A program made the position numbers and the translations under genes. The notes beneath the pieces are model-generated. The model saw nothing but the letters and a program-made list of their open reading frames with translations. It ran no database searches and was not told the DNA's origin. Positions 1-5,611 of a DNA stretch of 5,611 bases are shown here, piece after piece. This DNA is from Spirochaetales bacterium (GTDB lineage: Bacteria; Spirochaetota; Spirochaetia; DSM-27196; PWMO01). The stretch's first letter is position 1, and every line of letters starts with the position of its first letter. The stretch is taken from the NCBI GenBank assembly GCA_007130025.1, contig SLTF01000302.1:1-5611 (forward strand), given 5' to 3'.

Positions 1-32
1 AACGCCAGGCGTTCCCCGCGTCATTCAAGAAA

Positions 33-57
33 CCGGTTGACGCATGTCATCAACCGG
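33..57 (+). repeat. Inverted repeat (possible hairpin) in the leader of the first permease
   Basis: The arms CCGGTTGA (33-40) and TCAACCGG (50-57) are perfect reverse complements around a 9-nt loop. The right arm ends inside the Shine-Dalgarno sequence GGGGAGGA (56-63) of the permease gene. In RNA this would be an 8-bp stem partly covering the ribosome site; in DNA it could be an operator. The sequence shows the symmetry only; both roles are inferred. No run of T follows, so an intrinsic terminator is unlikely. Confidence 0.5.
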
Positions 58-72
58 GGAGGATCTCAGGTG
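56..72 (+). promoter_or_regulatory. Shine-Dalgarno and GTG start that decide the first permease start
   Basis: GGGGAGGA at 56-63 is followed by 6 nt and then GTG at 70-72. This is ideal ribosome-site spacing. It favours GTG-70 over the TTG at 37, which opens the frame earlier but lies in an inverted repeat and has no purine-rich site before it. Confidence 0.7.
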
Positions 73-954
73 GGCCAAGCTATTCGTAAAGATACGATCG
101 CAGGATACCTCTTTCTGCTGCCTAACTTTTTGGGGTTCCTCGCCTTCGTCGCCCTTCCGGTTGTTTTCAGTCTCTTCCTGGCCTTCTCGCGGTGGGACCT
201 GCTCTCTGGTGCCGCCGGAATTCGCTGGGCAGGGCTTGACAACTTCCGCTCCCTGGTGGGCGATCCGTGGTTTCTCAGCTCGCTGGTGAATAACCTAGTC
301 TACTCATTCTTCACGGTAGCGTTTTCGCTGATCATCGGGCTTCTGATGGCGCTCCTGCTGAATCGTCACGTATTCGCCAAGTCGGCGCTTCGCACGATGT
401 TCTTTATCCCGTATGTGGTGTCGATGGTTGCCATCTCGGCAATCTGGATGGCGCTGCTCTCGCGGTTTGGTCCCGTCTCCGAACTGGCGCGCACGCTGGG
501 CGTCGAGAATCCTCCGGTCTGGCTGATGGATCCAACCTTTGCCATGCCGGCGATCATCTCGTTGGGAGTCTGGAATCACGCAGGATACTGCATGCTAATC
601 TACCTGGCCGCCCTGCAGGGTGTCCCGCGTGAACTCTACGAGGCAGCCGACGTAGACGGCGGCGGCTCTTGGGCAAAGTTTGTGAGCGTCACGGTGCCGA
701 TGATCTCACCGGCCACCTTCCTGCTGGTCATCACGCAGATGATCAACTCGTTCAAGGTGTTCGCCCCGGTTCAGATCCTGACCCAGGGGGGGCCGGGCCG
801 CAGCACGACGGTGCTGGTCTACTACATCTACCGGACCGCGTATCAGAACTACCGAATGGGATACGCGAGCGCCATGGCGTGGGTGCTGTTCGCCATGGTT
901 TTCATCATCACCCTCCTGCAGTGGCAGGGCCAGCGCCGCTGGGTGAACTACTGA
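70..954 (+). CDS. Carbohydrate ABC transporter permease, MalF/UgpA type
   Basis: This is an inner-membrane subunit of a binding-protein-dependent sugar importer (CUT1 class). It forms half of the translocation pore with the next gene's product. The 294-residue protein shows about six hydrophobic segments, near residues 13-39, 76-97, 109-130, 158-180, 210-227 and 265-284. The cytoplasmic EAA loop that contacts the ATPase is clear: EAADVDG at 191-197, followed by VTVP at 207-210. The later QGGPGRST segment and the following YYIYRTAY and GYASAM segments are typical of the MalF/UgpA side. Length is normal for UgpA-like proteins; E. coli MalF is much longer because of an extra periplasmic domain. 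The start was set at GTG-70 by its Shine-Dalgarno sequence; an in-frame TTG at 37 would add 11 residues. The second permease gene starts 29 nt after the stop, so the two are very probably cotranscribed. The substrate cannot be read from the sequence. Confidence 0.93.
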   Translation: MGQAIRKDTIAGYLFLLPNFLGFLAFVALPVVFSLFLAFSRWDLLSGAAGIRWAGLDNFRSLVGDPWFLSSLVNNLVYSFFTVAFSLIIGLLMALLLNRHVFAKSALRTMFFIPYVVSMVAISAIWMALLSRFGPVSELARTLGVENPPVWLMDPTFAMPAIISLGVWNHAGYCMLIYLAALQGVPRELYEAADVDGGGSWAKFVSVTVPMISPATFLLVITQMINSFKVFAPVQILTQGGPGRSTTVLVYYIYRTAYQNYRMGYASAMAWVLFAMVFIITLLQWQGQRRWVNY

Positions 955-973
955 GCCGTCAACAGACGCATGC

Positions 974-986
974 GAGGCAGATTGTG
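974..986 (+). promoter_or_regulatory. Shine-Dalgarno and GTG start that decide the second permease start
   Basis: GAGG at 974-977 lies 6 nt before GTG at 984-986. The in-frame ATG at 993 would be 15 nt from that site, which is too far. GTG-984 is therefore preferred, although ATG-993 cannot be excluded. Confidence 0.55.
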
Positions 987-1820
987 ACACGAATGCAGAA
1001 AGAGCAGATAACCAAGATCGTCTGGACCGCCGTTGCCGCGGTGATCGGTGCCTTCATGGTTCTTCCCCTCATCTGGATGATTTCCGCATCGCTCAAGACC
1101 GAGGTGGAAGTCTTCCAGTACCCTATTCGCTGGATTCCGGAAACCATCCGCTGGGAGAACTATCGGGAGGTGTGGGCAGGCATCTACCCGTTCTGGATCT
1201 TTTACGCGAACTCCATAAAGGTAACCACGCTCTCCGTTGCCGGACTCCTGGCCACCAGTGCGCTTGCGGCGTACAGCTTCGCGAAACTTCGTTATCCGGG
1301 ACGGAACACACTCTTCCTCGCCTATCTGTCCACCATGATGATTCCGCCGCAGGTTCTGCTGGTGCCCCGTTTTATCATTTTCAGGAACATCGGGATTCTG
1401 AACACACACTGGGCGCTCGTCCTGCCGGGAATGTTCATCATTTTCGGGGTGTTTCTTCTGCGACAGTTTTTCTCGACCATTCCGAACGAACTCTCCGAGA
1501 GCGCCCTCATGGACGGAGCCGGCCACCTCACCATATGGAGCCGCATTATCCTTCCGCTGGCAAAACCGGCGATCATCTCACTGCTGATCGTGAGCTTTGT
1601 CTGGCGATGGAACGACTTTGAGGAGCCCCTCATTTTTCTGAATACCAAGGAGCTCTTTACCATTCCCGTGGCAATGACGCTTTTCATTGACGAGTTTGAT
1701 ACGCGGTATAGCCTCATCATGGCGGCAACGGTTTCGGCCATCATTCCGGTGCTAGCAGTTTTCCTTGCAGGCCAGCGCTTCTTTGTGCAGGGTGTGGTAA
1801 CGAGCGGACTGAAGGGCTGA
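984..1820 (+). CDS. Carbohydrate ABC transporter permease, MalG/UgpE type
   Basis: This is the second pore subunit of the same CUT1 sugar importer. From GTG-984 the protein has 278 residues; from ATG-993 it would have 275. Hydrophobic segments lie near residues 13-33, 74-98, 108-128, 142-160, 190-208 and 243-262, giving the six-helix layout usual for MalG-like subunits. The EAA loop reads ESALMDGAG from residue 172 and continues to ILP at 189-191, a common variant with Ser in place of the first Ala. The LPLIWMISASLK segment near residue 27 and the C-terminus (QRFFVQG, then GLKG) are typical of this family. The frame stays open upstream to 669, but that extension lies inside the first permease gene and is not real. 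No ATPase gene follows, so the importer presumably uses an ATPase encoded elsewhere. The gene ends 14 nt before an inverted repeat, where the block stops. Confidence 0.93.
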   Translation: MTRMQKEQITKIVWTAVAAVIGAFMVLPLIWMISASLKTEVEVFQYPIRWIPETIRWENYREVWAGIYPFWIFYANSIKVTTLSVAGLLATSALAAYSFAKLRYPGRNTLFLAYLSTMMIPPQVLLVPRFIIFRNIGILNTHWALVLPGMFIIFGVFLLRQFFSTIPNELSESALMDGAGHLTIWSRIILPLAKPAIISLLIVSFVWRWNDFEEPLIFLNTKELFTIPVAMTLFIDEFDTRYSLIMAATVSAIIPVLAVFLAGQRFFVQGVVTSGLKG

Positions 1821-1834
1821 CGGCTCTACCATCC

Positions 1835-1873
1835 ACGGCGTCACATTCCCGGTGATACCCCCGGTGACGCCGT
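1835..1873 (+). repeat. Perfect 10-bp inverted repeat between the transporter genes and the ALDH gene
   Basis: The arms ACGGCGTCAC (1835-1844) and GTGACGCCGT (1864-1873) are exact reverse complements with a 19-nt spacer. The right arm contains the proposed -35 box of the downstream gene (1864-1869). The element could be an operator for the aldehyde dehydrogenase promoter, or a hairpin ending the transporter transcript. No T-run follows the right arm, which argues against a standard intrinsic terminator. Confidence 0.55.
1848..1867 (+). repeat. Direct repeat CCCGGTGA, 12-bp period
   Basis: CCCGGTGA occurs at 1848-1855 and again at 1860-1867. The second copy overlaps the right arm of the inverted repeat and the proposed -35 box. 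Starts 12 bp apart are close to one helical turn, so the copies could bind a regulator side by side. It may equally be chance in GC-rich DNA. Confidence 0.3.
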
Positions 1874-1892
1874 CTGCGCTTTGCGGTACTAT
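1864..1892 (+). promoter_or_regulatory. Candidate sigma-70-like promoter for a leaderless ALDH transcript
   Basis: GTGACG at 1864-1869 matches the TTGACA -35 consensus at 4 of 6 positions. A 17-nt spacer leads to TACTAT at 1887-1892, which matches the TATAAT -10 consensus at 4 of 6 and fits the TANNNT pattern. The -10 box ends 6 nt before ATG-1899, so transcription would begin at or next to the start codon. No Shine-Dalgarno sequence is present before that ATG, which agrees with a leaderless message. This is an inference from spacing and weak consensus matches. Confidence 0.4.
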
Positions 1893-1898
1893 CCTCGC

Positions 1899-3278
1899 AT
1901 GACGCCACAAGCCGTCTTCGAGCTGCTGCAACGACAGCGCGACACCTTCCACAGCGGAGCGACCCGTTCCGTCGCGGCGCGCCGGGCACTGCTCGACCGC
2001 CTGGACGCAGCCATCCGTCGCCACGAGGCAGCGCTCTTCGCCGCCCTCAAGGAAGACCTGGGAAAGAGCGAGTTTGAGGCCTATACCAGCGAGGTGGGGC
2101 TCGTCTACAAAGAGATCAAACACGCGCGAAAGCGGCTCGCCCGATGGAGCAGACCGCGACGCGTGAGAACCGACCTCCACAACTGGCCCGGCTCGAGCCG
2201 TCTCTATCCCGAGCCCTATGGGGTCTGTCTGATCATCGCACCGTGGAACTACCCCGTTCAGCTTCTGCTGTCGCCGCTGGTCGGCGCCGTCGCGGCCGGG
2301 AACACCGCGGTGGTCAAACCGTCGGAGGTGTCCGCCGCCACCGCTTCCGTCCTGCAGGCGATGTTCGACGACTGTTTCGAACCCGTGACGGTTGCTTCCG
2401 TCTGCGGCGACGCCGAGTTCACCTCGCGCCTGCTCGACGAGCCGTGGGATAAGATCTTCTTCACCGGGTCCGTGCCGGTCGGGCGCATTGTGATGGAGAA
2501 AGCCGCCCGCCGGCTCACGCCGGTTACCCTTGAGCTCGGTGGCAAGAGCCCGGTCATCGTGGACCGCAGCGCCAACCTCGGCTACACCGCGCGCAAGATC
2601 GTCTGGGGCAAGTACCTCAACGCCGGACAGACCTGTGTGGCGCCCGACTACCTCCTGGTGGAGGGAGCGGACCGCGCGGCCGAGCTGGTTGCGCTGATGC
2701 GGGCCACCATCACCGACTTCTACGGAGGCGACCCGCTCGCCGCCGAAGAGGGGTCCCGCATCATCAACGAGCGCCACTTCCAACGGCTGAACGCCATGCT
2801 ACGTGATGAAGCGCCGATTTTCGGCGGCCGAAGCGATCCGGCCCGCCGGCGCATCGAACCGACCATCGTCTTCCCGGCCGACCCGGCCCATCCATCCATG
2901 GCGGACGAAATCTTCGGTCCCATACTTCCGGTGATTCCGCGGGACAGCTTTGATGATTGCGTCGCCTTTGCCCGCGAGCGCCCGAAGCCACTCGCGGCGT
3001 ACCTCTTCTCCGAGTCGCGGGCCAACCAGGACCGGTTCCTTGCCGAGGTGCCCTGCGGCGGCGGAGGAATCAACACGGTCGTGCTCCACGTTGCGTCGAC
3101 CCATTTGCCGTTCGGGGGCGTCGGCCCGAGCGGGCTCGGCTCCTACCACGGGAAGGCGAGCTTCGACGCCTTCACCCACTGGAAGGGCATCCTGCGACAG
3201 TCGAGCCGTTTAGAGCTGAAGGTCGCCTACCCCGGGCGCGAACCAAGCCTCTCCGCGGTTCGCAAACTCATGGGGTGA
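1899..3278 (+). CDS. NAD(P)-dependent aldehyde dehydrogenase, class 3 (ALDH3)-like
   Basis: This is predicted to oxidise aldehydes to carboxylic acids with NAD(P)+ in the cytoplasm. Class 3 enzymes typically take medium- to long-chain or aromatic aldehydes. The 459-residue protein has every expected catalytic feature: PWNYP with Asn117, KPSE in the cofactor site, FFTGSVPVG at 187-195, LELGG with general base Glu212, and GQTC with nucleophile Cys246. The 34-residue Glu-to-Cys spacing and all these positions lie about three residues from those of mammalian ALDH3A1 (Asn114, Glu209, Cys243). The C-terminal LPFGGVG (from 403) and SYHGK (415-419) are also class 3 hallmarks. No C-terminal membrane anchor is visible. 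ATG-1899 was chosen as start; an in-frame TTG at 1881 lies within the upstream signals and has no ribosome site. The stop is only 2 nt before sbcD, implying cotranscription with the DNA-repair genes. The true substrate is unknown. Confidence 0.94.
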   Translation: MTPQAVFELLQRQRDTFHSGATRSVAARRALLDRLDAAIRRHEAALFAALKEDLGKSEFEAYTSEVGLVYKEIKHARKRLARWSRPRRVRTDLHNWPGSSRLYPEPYGVCLIIAPWNYPVQLLLSPLVGAVAAGNTAVVKPSEVSAATASVLQAMFDDCFEPVTVASVCGDAEFTSRLLDEPWDKIFFTGSVPVGRIVMEKAARRLTPVTLELGGKSPVIVDRSANLGYTARKIVWGKYLNAGQTCVAPDYLLVEGADRAAELVALMRATITDFYGGDPLAAEEGSRIINERHFQRLNAMLRDEAPIFGGRSDPARRRIEPTIVFPADPAHPSMADEIFGPILPVIPRDSFDDCVAFARERPKPLAAYLFSESRANQDRFLAEVPCGGGGINTVVLHVASTHLPFGGVGPSGLGSYHGKASFDAFTHWKGILRQSSRLELKVAYPGREPSLSAVRKLMG

Positions 3279-3280
3279 CG

Positions 3281-4591
3281 ATGGCGCTGCATCCCAAGCC
3301 CGCCGGAGCCTACCGAATTCTCCACACCGCCGACTGGCATCTGGGCAAGCTGCTGAATGACCGCTCGCGTGAGGAGGAGCATCGTCGGTTTCTGCTCTGG
3401 CTGATTGATTCGGTGCACGATCATCAGGTGGATGCAATCCTGCTCGCAGGGGATGTCTTCGATACCGCCAATCCTCCCAACAGTGCGCTCGAGCAGTACT
3501 ACAGTTTTGTCGCGGCACTCCACCGGGCCGGCGGCTGCTCGCTGGTGGTGATTGCGGGAAACCACGACTCTGCCGCACAGCTCGAGGCACCTCGACGCGC
3601 ACTGCAGTCGCTGGGCGCACACGTCGTGGGCGCTCTTCCCGATGCACCCGACGAACGGCTTATTCCCCTTCCCTCCGGAAACGCTCCCCGCGTGGTGGTG
3701 GCCGCCGTTCCCTTTCTGCGTGACCGCGATCTGCGCGTCGGTCGCGCCGGCGAATCCTACGATGAGATCCAGACCCAGCTGGTGGAGGGAATCCAACGGA
3801 TCTACGCCGAGACCGCAGCCGCCTACCGCGAGCGCTTTGCCTCGACCGGAGCGCCACTCGTAGGCATGGGACACCTGACGGTTCTGGGTGCCGCGTCCAG
3901 CGACAGCGAACGAGCGATTCACATCGGCGGACTCGGCAGCATACCCTCCAACCGCTTTTCCGATGACTTTGCCGCAATGCTCCTCGGCCACCTCCACCGG
4001 CCGCAGAATCCCGGCGGTGCCAACTCCGCGTGTCCGGTCTGGTACTCGGGCTCCCCCGTTCCGCTCAGCTTCAGCGAGGCGGAAGACCGAAAGCAGGTGC
4101 TGATTCTTGACGTGAACCCGGAGGGTTCCGGAGAACTGTGGGGCACAACCAGCGTGACCCCGCTCCCCATACCCGCCACGCGCCGCCTTCTTCAGCTTCG
4201 CACCACCGCCGATCGCATCGAAGAGACGCTTGCCGCCCTTGACCCCGACACCGCCGAGCTGCCGACGTGGGTTGAGGTGATCGTCTCCGAGGCGTCAACC
4301 GTCGACGACCTTTCCGCCCGGGTGACCGAGGCCGCAAAGGGGCTACCCTTCGAGGTGGTCCGCGTCGTGCGGGCCGATCGCCTCATGCCCGACGCCGTGG
4401 AAAACGAAAGCGCCGGACTCAGCGATGCCGAGGTGATCGAAAGCCTGACCGACGATCCCCGCCGCCTCTTCGAGGAGCTGCTCGCTCGCGAGACCTCCCT
4501 CGATCCGGCGCGCGCCGAGTCGCTGCGCGCCGCGTTCGCGCAGCTGCTCGACCGGTACCACCAGCAGCAGGAATCGGGAGCGCCTCGATGA
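3281..4591 (+). CDS. sbcD: SbcCD nuclease subunit SbcD (Mre11-type phosphoesterase)
   Basis: SbcD is the metal-dependent nuclease subunit of SbcCD. The complex opens DNA hairpins and degrades blocked double-strand ends. The 436-residue protein has the calcineurin-like phosphoesterase motifs in order: ADWHLG with Asp18 and His20, GDVFD with Asp58, GNHD with Asn94, His95 and Asp96, GHLTV with His198, and GHLHRP with His237 and His239. These would bind the two catalytic metal ions. The GSPVPLSFSEAE segment and the C-terminal capping domain resemble the E. coli-type protein, which has 400 residues. About ten residues (ALHPKPAGAY) precede the usual RILHT start; no later ATG or GTG offers a better start. 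The start is 2 nt after the aldehyde dehydrogenase stop, with GGGGTGA (3272-3278) as a weak ribosome site, so translation may be coupled. The frame is open further upstream to 2957, but only as a shadow of the dehydrogenase gene. Confidence 0.95.
   Translation: MALHPKPAGAYRILHTADWHLGKLLNDRSREEEHRRFLLWLIDSVHDHQVDAILLAGDVFDTANPPNSALEQYYSFVAALHRAGGCSLVVIAGNHDSAAQLEAPRRALQSLGAHVVGALPDAPDERLIPLPSGNAPRVVVAAVPFLRDRDLRVGRAGESYDEIQTQLVEGIQRIYAETAAAYRERFASTGAPLVGMGHLTVLGAASSDSERAIHIGGLGSIPSNRFSDDFAAMLLGHLHRPQNPGGANSACPVWYSGSPVPLSFSEAEDRKQVLILDVNPEGSGELWGTTSVTPLPIPATRRLLQLRTTADRIEETLAALDPDTAELPTWVEVIVSEASTVDDLSARVTEAAKGLPFEVVRVVRADRLMPDAVENESAGLSDAEVIESLTDDPRRLFEELLARETSLDPARAESLRAAFAQLLDRYHQQQESGAPR
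4576..4591 (+). promoter_or_regulatory. Shine-Dalgarno and ATGA stop-start overlap between sbcD and sbcC
   Basis: GGGAG at 4576-4580 lies 7 nt before ATG-4588. That ATG overlaps the sbcD stop TGA at 4589-4591 in the shared sequence ATGA. This arrangement usually couples translation and helps keep the two subunits in balance. Confidence 0.75.
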
Positions 4592-5611
4592 GGATCCTCC
4601 GCATCGGCCTGGAAAACCTCAATTCGCTGCGCGGACTACACGAAGTCCGGCTCGATGAAGAACCGCTCGACGGGGCGGGGCTCTTTGCCATTACCGGCCC
4701 CACCGGCGCGGGCAAGTCGACCCTGCTCGACGCGGTGACGCTTGCGCTCTACGGGCGCGCCGCGCGCTACGGCTCCTCCCCGAGCCCGGCCGATGTCATG
4801 AGCCGCCACTGCGGAAGCTGTTCCGCCGAGGTCGACTTTGAAGTCGGCGGCGCGCGCTACCGTGCAGTCTGGAACCTGCGCCGCGCCCGGGAGAAACCCG
4901 ACGGCAACGTGCAGCCGGCCCAGCGCTACATCTATGACGCGGAAGATCGACCGCTGACGCAGAAGATTGGCGAATCCGAGCGAAAGATCGAATCACTGAT
5001 CGGACTCGACTACCCACGCTTCCTGCGGAGCGTCCTGCTTGCCCAGGGCGAGTTTGCGCAGTTTCTCAAGGCCAGACCCACCGAACGCGCAGAACTGCTC
5101 GAAAGCCTCACCGGAACCGATATCTACTCCGAACTCGGAATCCTTGCCCATACGACGTTCGCGGAAGCCCGCAACCGGATGCAGCACGCGGAGACGCAGG
5201 TTTCGCAGATCACGGTCCTGGAGCCGGCACAGCGCACGGAGATCGAAGCGCAGCTTGCCTCCACCGTCGGGGAGCTGCAGACCATTGAAGCAGAGATGAA
5301 GACGGGCGCCGCGGTCATCGAGCGCATCGGGCGGCTGCGTGAAGCACTTCGCCAGGAGAACGAGGCGTCCGCGGAGCTCGCCCGGATCAAGCGGGAAACA
5401 GCGGAGCGCGCAACCGACCGCGACCGATACGAGCGCCACCTGCAGGTGGAGCCCGCCCTCGAGCAGATCGCCCGATTTGACTCGGCACAGGCCCACGCTG
5501 CCGCTGCGGCTGCCGAGCATGAACGCTCCTCGAGCGCACTGCGGGCCGGGCAGGACCAACTGCACCGCAGCGCAACCCGCTACGCGGCAGTGATCGAACG
5601 CGACCGTCGCG
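4588..5611 (+). CDS. sbcC: SbcCD nuclease subunit SbcC (Rad50-type ATPase), 5' part
   Basis: SbcC is the SMC-like ATPase of the SbcCD complex. It binds and tethers DNA ends and controls the SbcD nuclease. Only the first 341 codons lie in the window, and the frame is open to the last base; E. coli SbcC has 1048 residues. The N-terminal ATPase lobe is clear: ENLNSLRG from residue 9, the Walker A loop GPTGAGKST at 37-45 with Lys43, and the LLDAVTLALYG helix after it. The Q-loop lies at LLAQGEF with Gln153, followed by ERAELLESLTGTDIYSELG, a strong SbcC signature. From about residue 185 the chain becomes Glu-, Arg-, Gln- and Ala-rich with heptad-like spacing, consistent with the start of the long coiled coil. 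The zinc hook, ABC signature and Walker B would lie beyond the window. The gene overlaps sbcD by an ATGA junction, the standard order for these partners. Confidence 0.95.
   Translation, partial: MRILRIGLENLNSLRGLHEVRLDEEPLDGAGLFAITGPTGAGKSTLLDAVTLALYGRAARYGSSPSPADVMSRHCGSCSAEVDFEVGGARYRAVWNLRRAREKPDGNVQPAQRYIYDAEDRPLTQKIGESERKIESLIGLDYPRFLRSVLLAQGEFAQFLKARPTERAELLESLTGTDIYSELGILAHTTFAEARNRMQHAETQVSQITVLEPAQRTEIEAQLASTVGELQTIEAEMKTGAAVIERIGRLREALRQENEASAELARIKRETAERATDRDRYERHLQVEPALEQIARFDSAQAHAAAAAAEHERSSSALRAGQDQLHRSATRYAAVIERDRR

Noticed and set aside
2..40. Possible 3' end of an upstream gene, such as a sugar-binding protein, ending at TGA 38-40
   Set aside because: Only 12 codons are visible and none is diagnostic. 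Another frame stays open to a TAA at 87-89, so the frame cannot be chosen.
669..983. In-frame 5' extension of the second permease
   Set aside because: It overlaps the conserved 3' part of the first permease in another frame, gives a non-membrane-like peptide, and a good ribosome site supports GTG-984.
1835..1880. Rho-independent terminator after the second permease
   Set aside because: The stem is good, but the loop is long (19 nt) and no T-run follows. It is kept as an inverted repeat of unknown role.
1881..1898. TTG-1881 as the ALDH start
   Set aside because: It has no ribosome site and would place the -10-like box inside the coding region. ATG-1899 fits family length and motif positions.
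1752..2783. A 343-codon open frame on the - strand across the ALDH gene
   Set aside because: It lies opposite a gene with complete ALDH motifs, and its translation shows no recognisable domain. Long antisense frames are expected opposite GC-rich coding sequence.
2957..3280. In-frame 5' extension of sbcD
   Set aside because: It overlaps the conserved C-terminal ALDH region in another frame, and SbcD homology begins just after ATG-3281.
3227..3997. A 256-codon open frame on the - strand across sbcD
   Set aside because: It sits opposite the SbcD catalytic motifs and has no recognisable domain, so it is a coding shadow.

Overview
The window is a dense, protein-coding, GC-rich bacterial segment with every gene on the + strand. 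It holds two functional blocks separated by a short intergenic region at 1821-1898. No RNA genes, CRISPR arrays, insertion sequences or prophage genes are visible. The host cannot be named from this sequence. The gene content suits a free-living heterotroph with a Gram-negative-style SbcCD; a spirochaete or a similar sugar-transporter-rich phylum is only a guess.

Block 1 (about 70-1820) is the membrane part of a carbohydrate ABC importer of the CUT1 type. A MalF/UgpA-like permease is followed by a MalG/UgpE-like permease. Both carry the EAA loop that docks the ATPase, and both most plausibly start at GTG codons behind clear Shine-Dalgarno sequences. No binding-protein gene is identifiable in the short stretch upstream, and no ATPase gene lies downstream. 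The first permease is preceded by an 8-bp inverted repeat that reaches into its Shine-Dalgarno sequence.

The gap at 1821-1898 is rich in signals. It holds a perfect 10-bp inverted repeat, an 8-bp direct repeat, and a promoter-like pair whose -10 box lies 6 nt before the next ATG. This suggests a leaderless transcript.

Block 2 (1899-5611) is a tightly packed unit. It encodes a class 3-like aldehyde dehydrogenase with all catalytic residues, then sbcD (Mre11-type nuclease) 2 nt later, then sbcC (Rad50-type ATPase) overlapping sbcD by an ATGA junction and running off the window end. SbcC and SbcD form the SbcCD nuclease, which processes hairpins and protein-blocked DNA ends. The aldehyde dehydrogenase at the head of this unit is the unusual element. 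A link through aldehyde-induced DNA-protein crosslinks is possible but is only inferred from position.

No clearly undescribed system is visible. The points most worth checking are the ALDH-sbcDC linkage and the two regulatory-looking inverted repeats.
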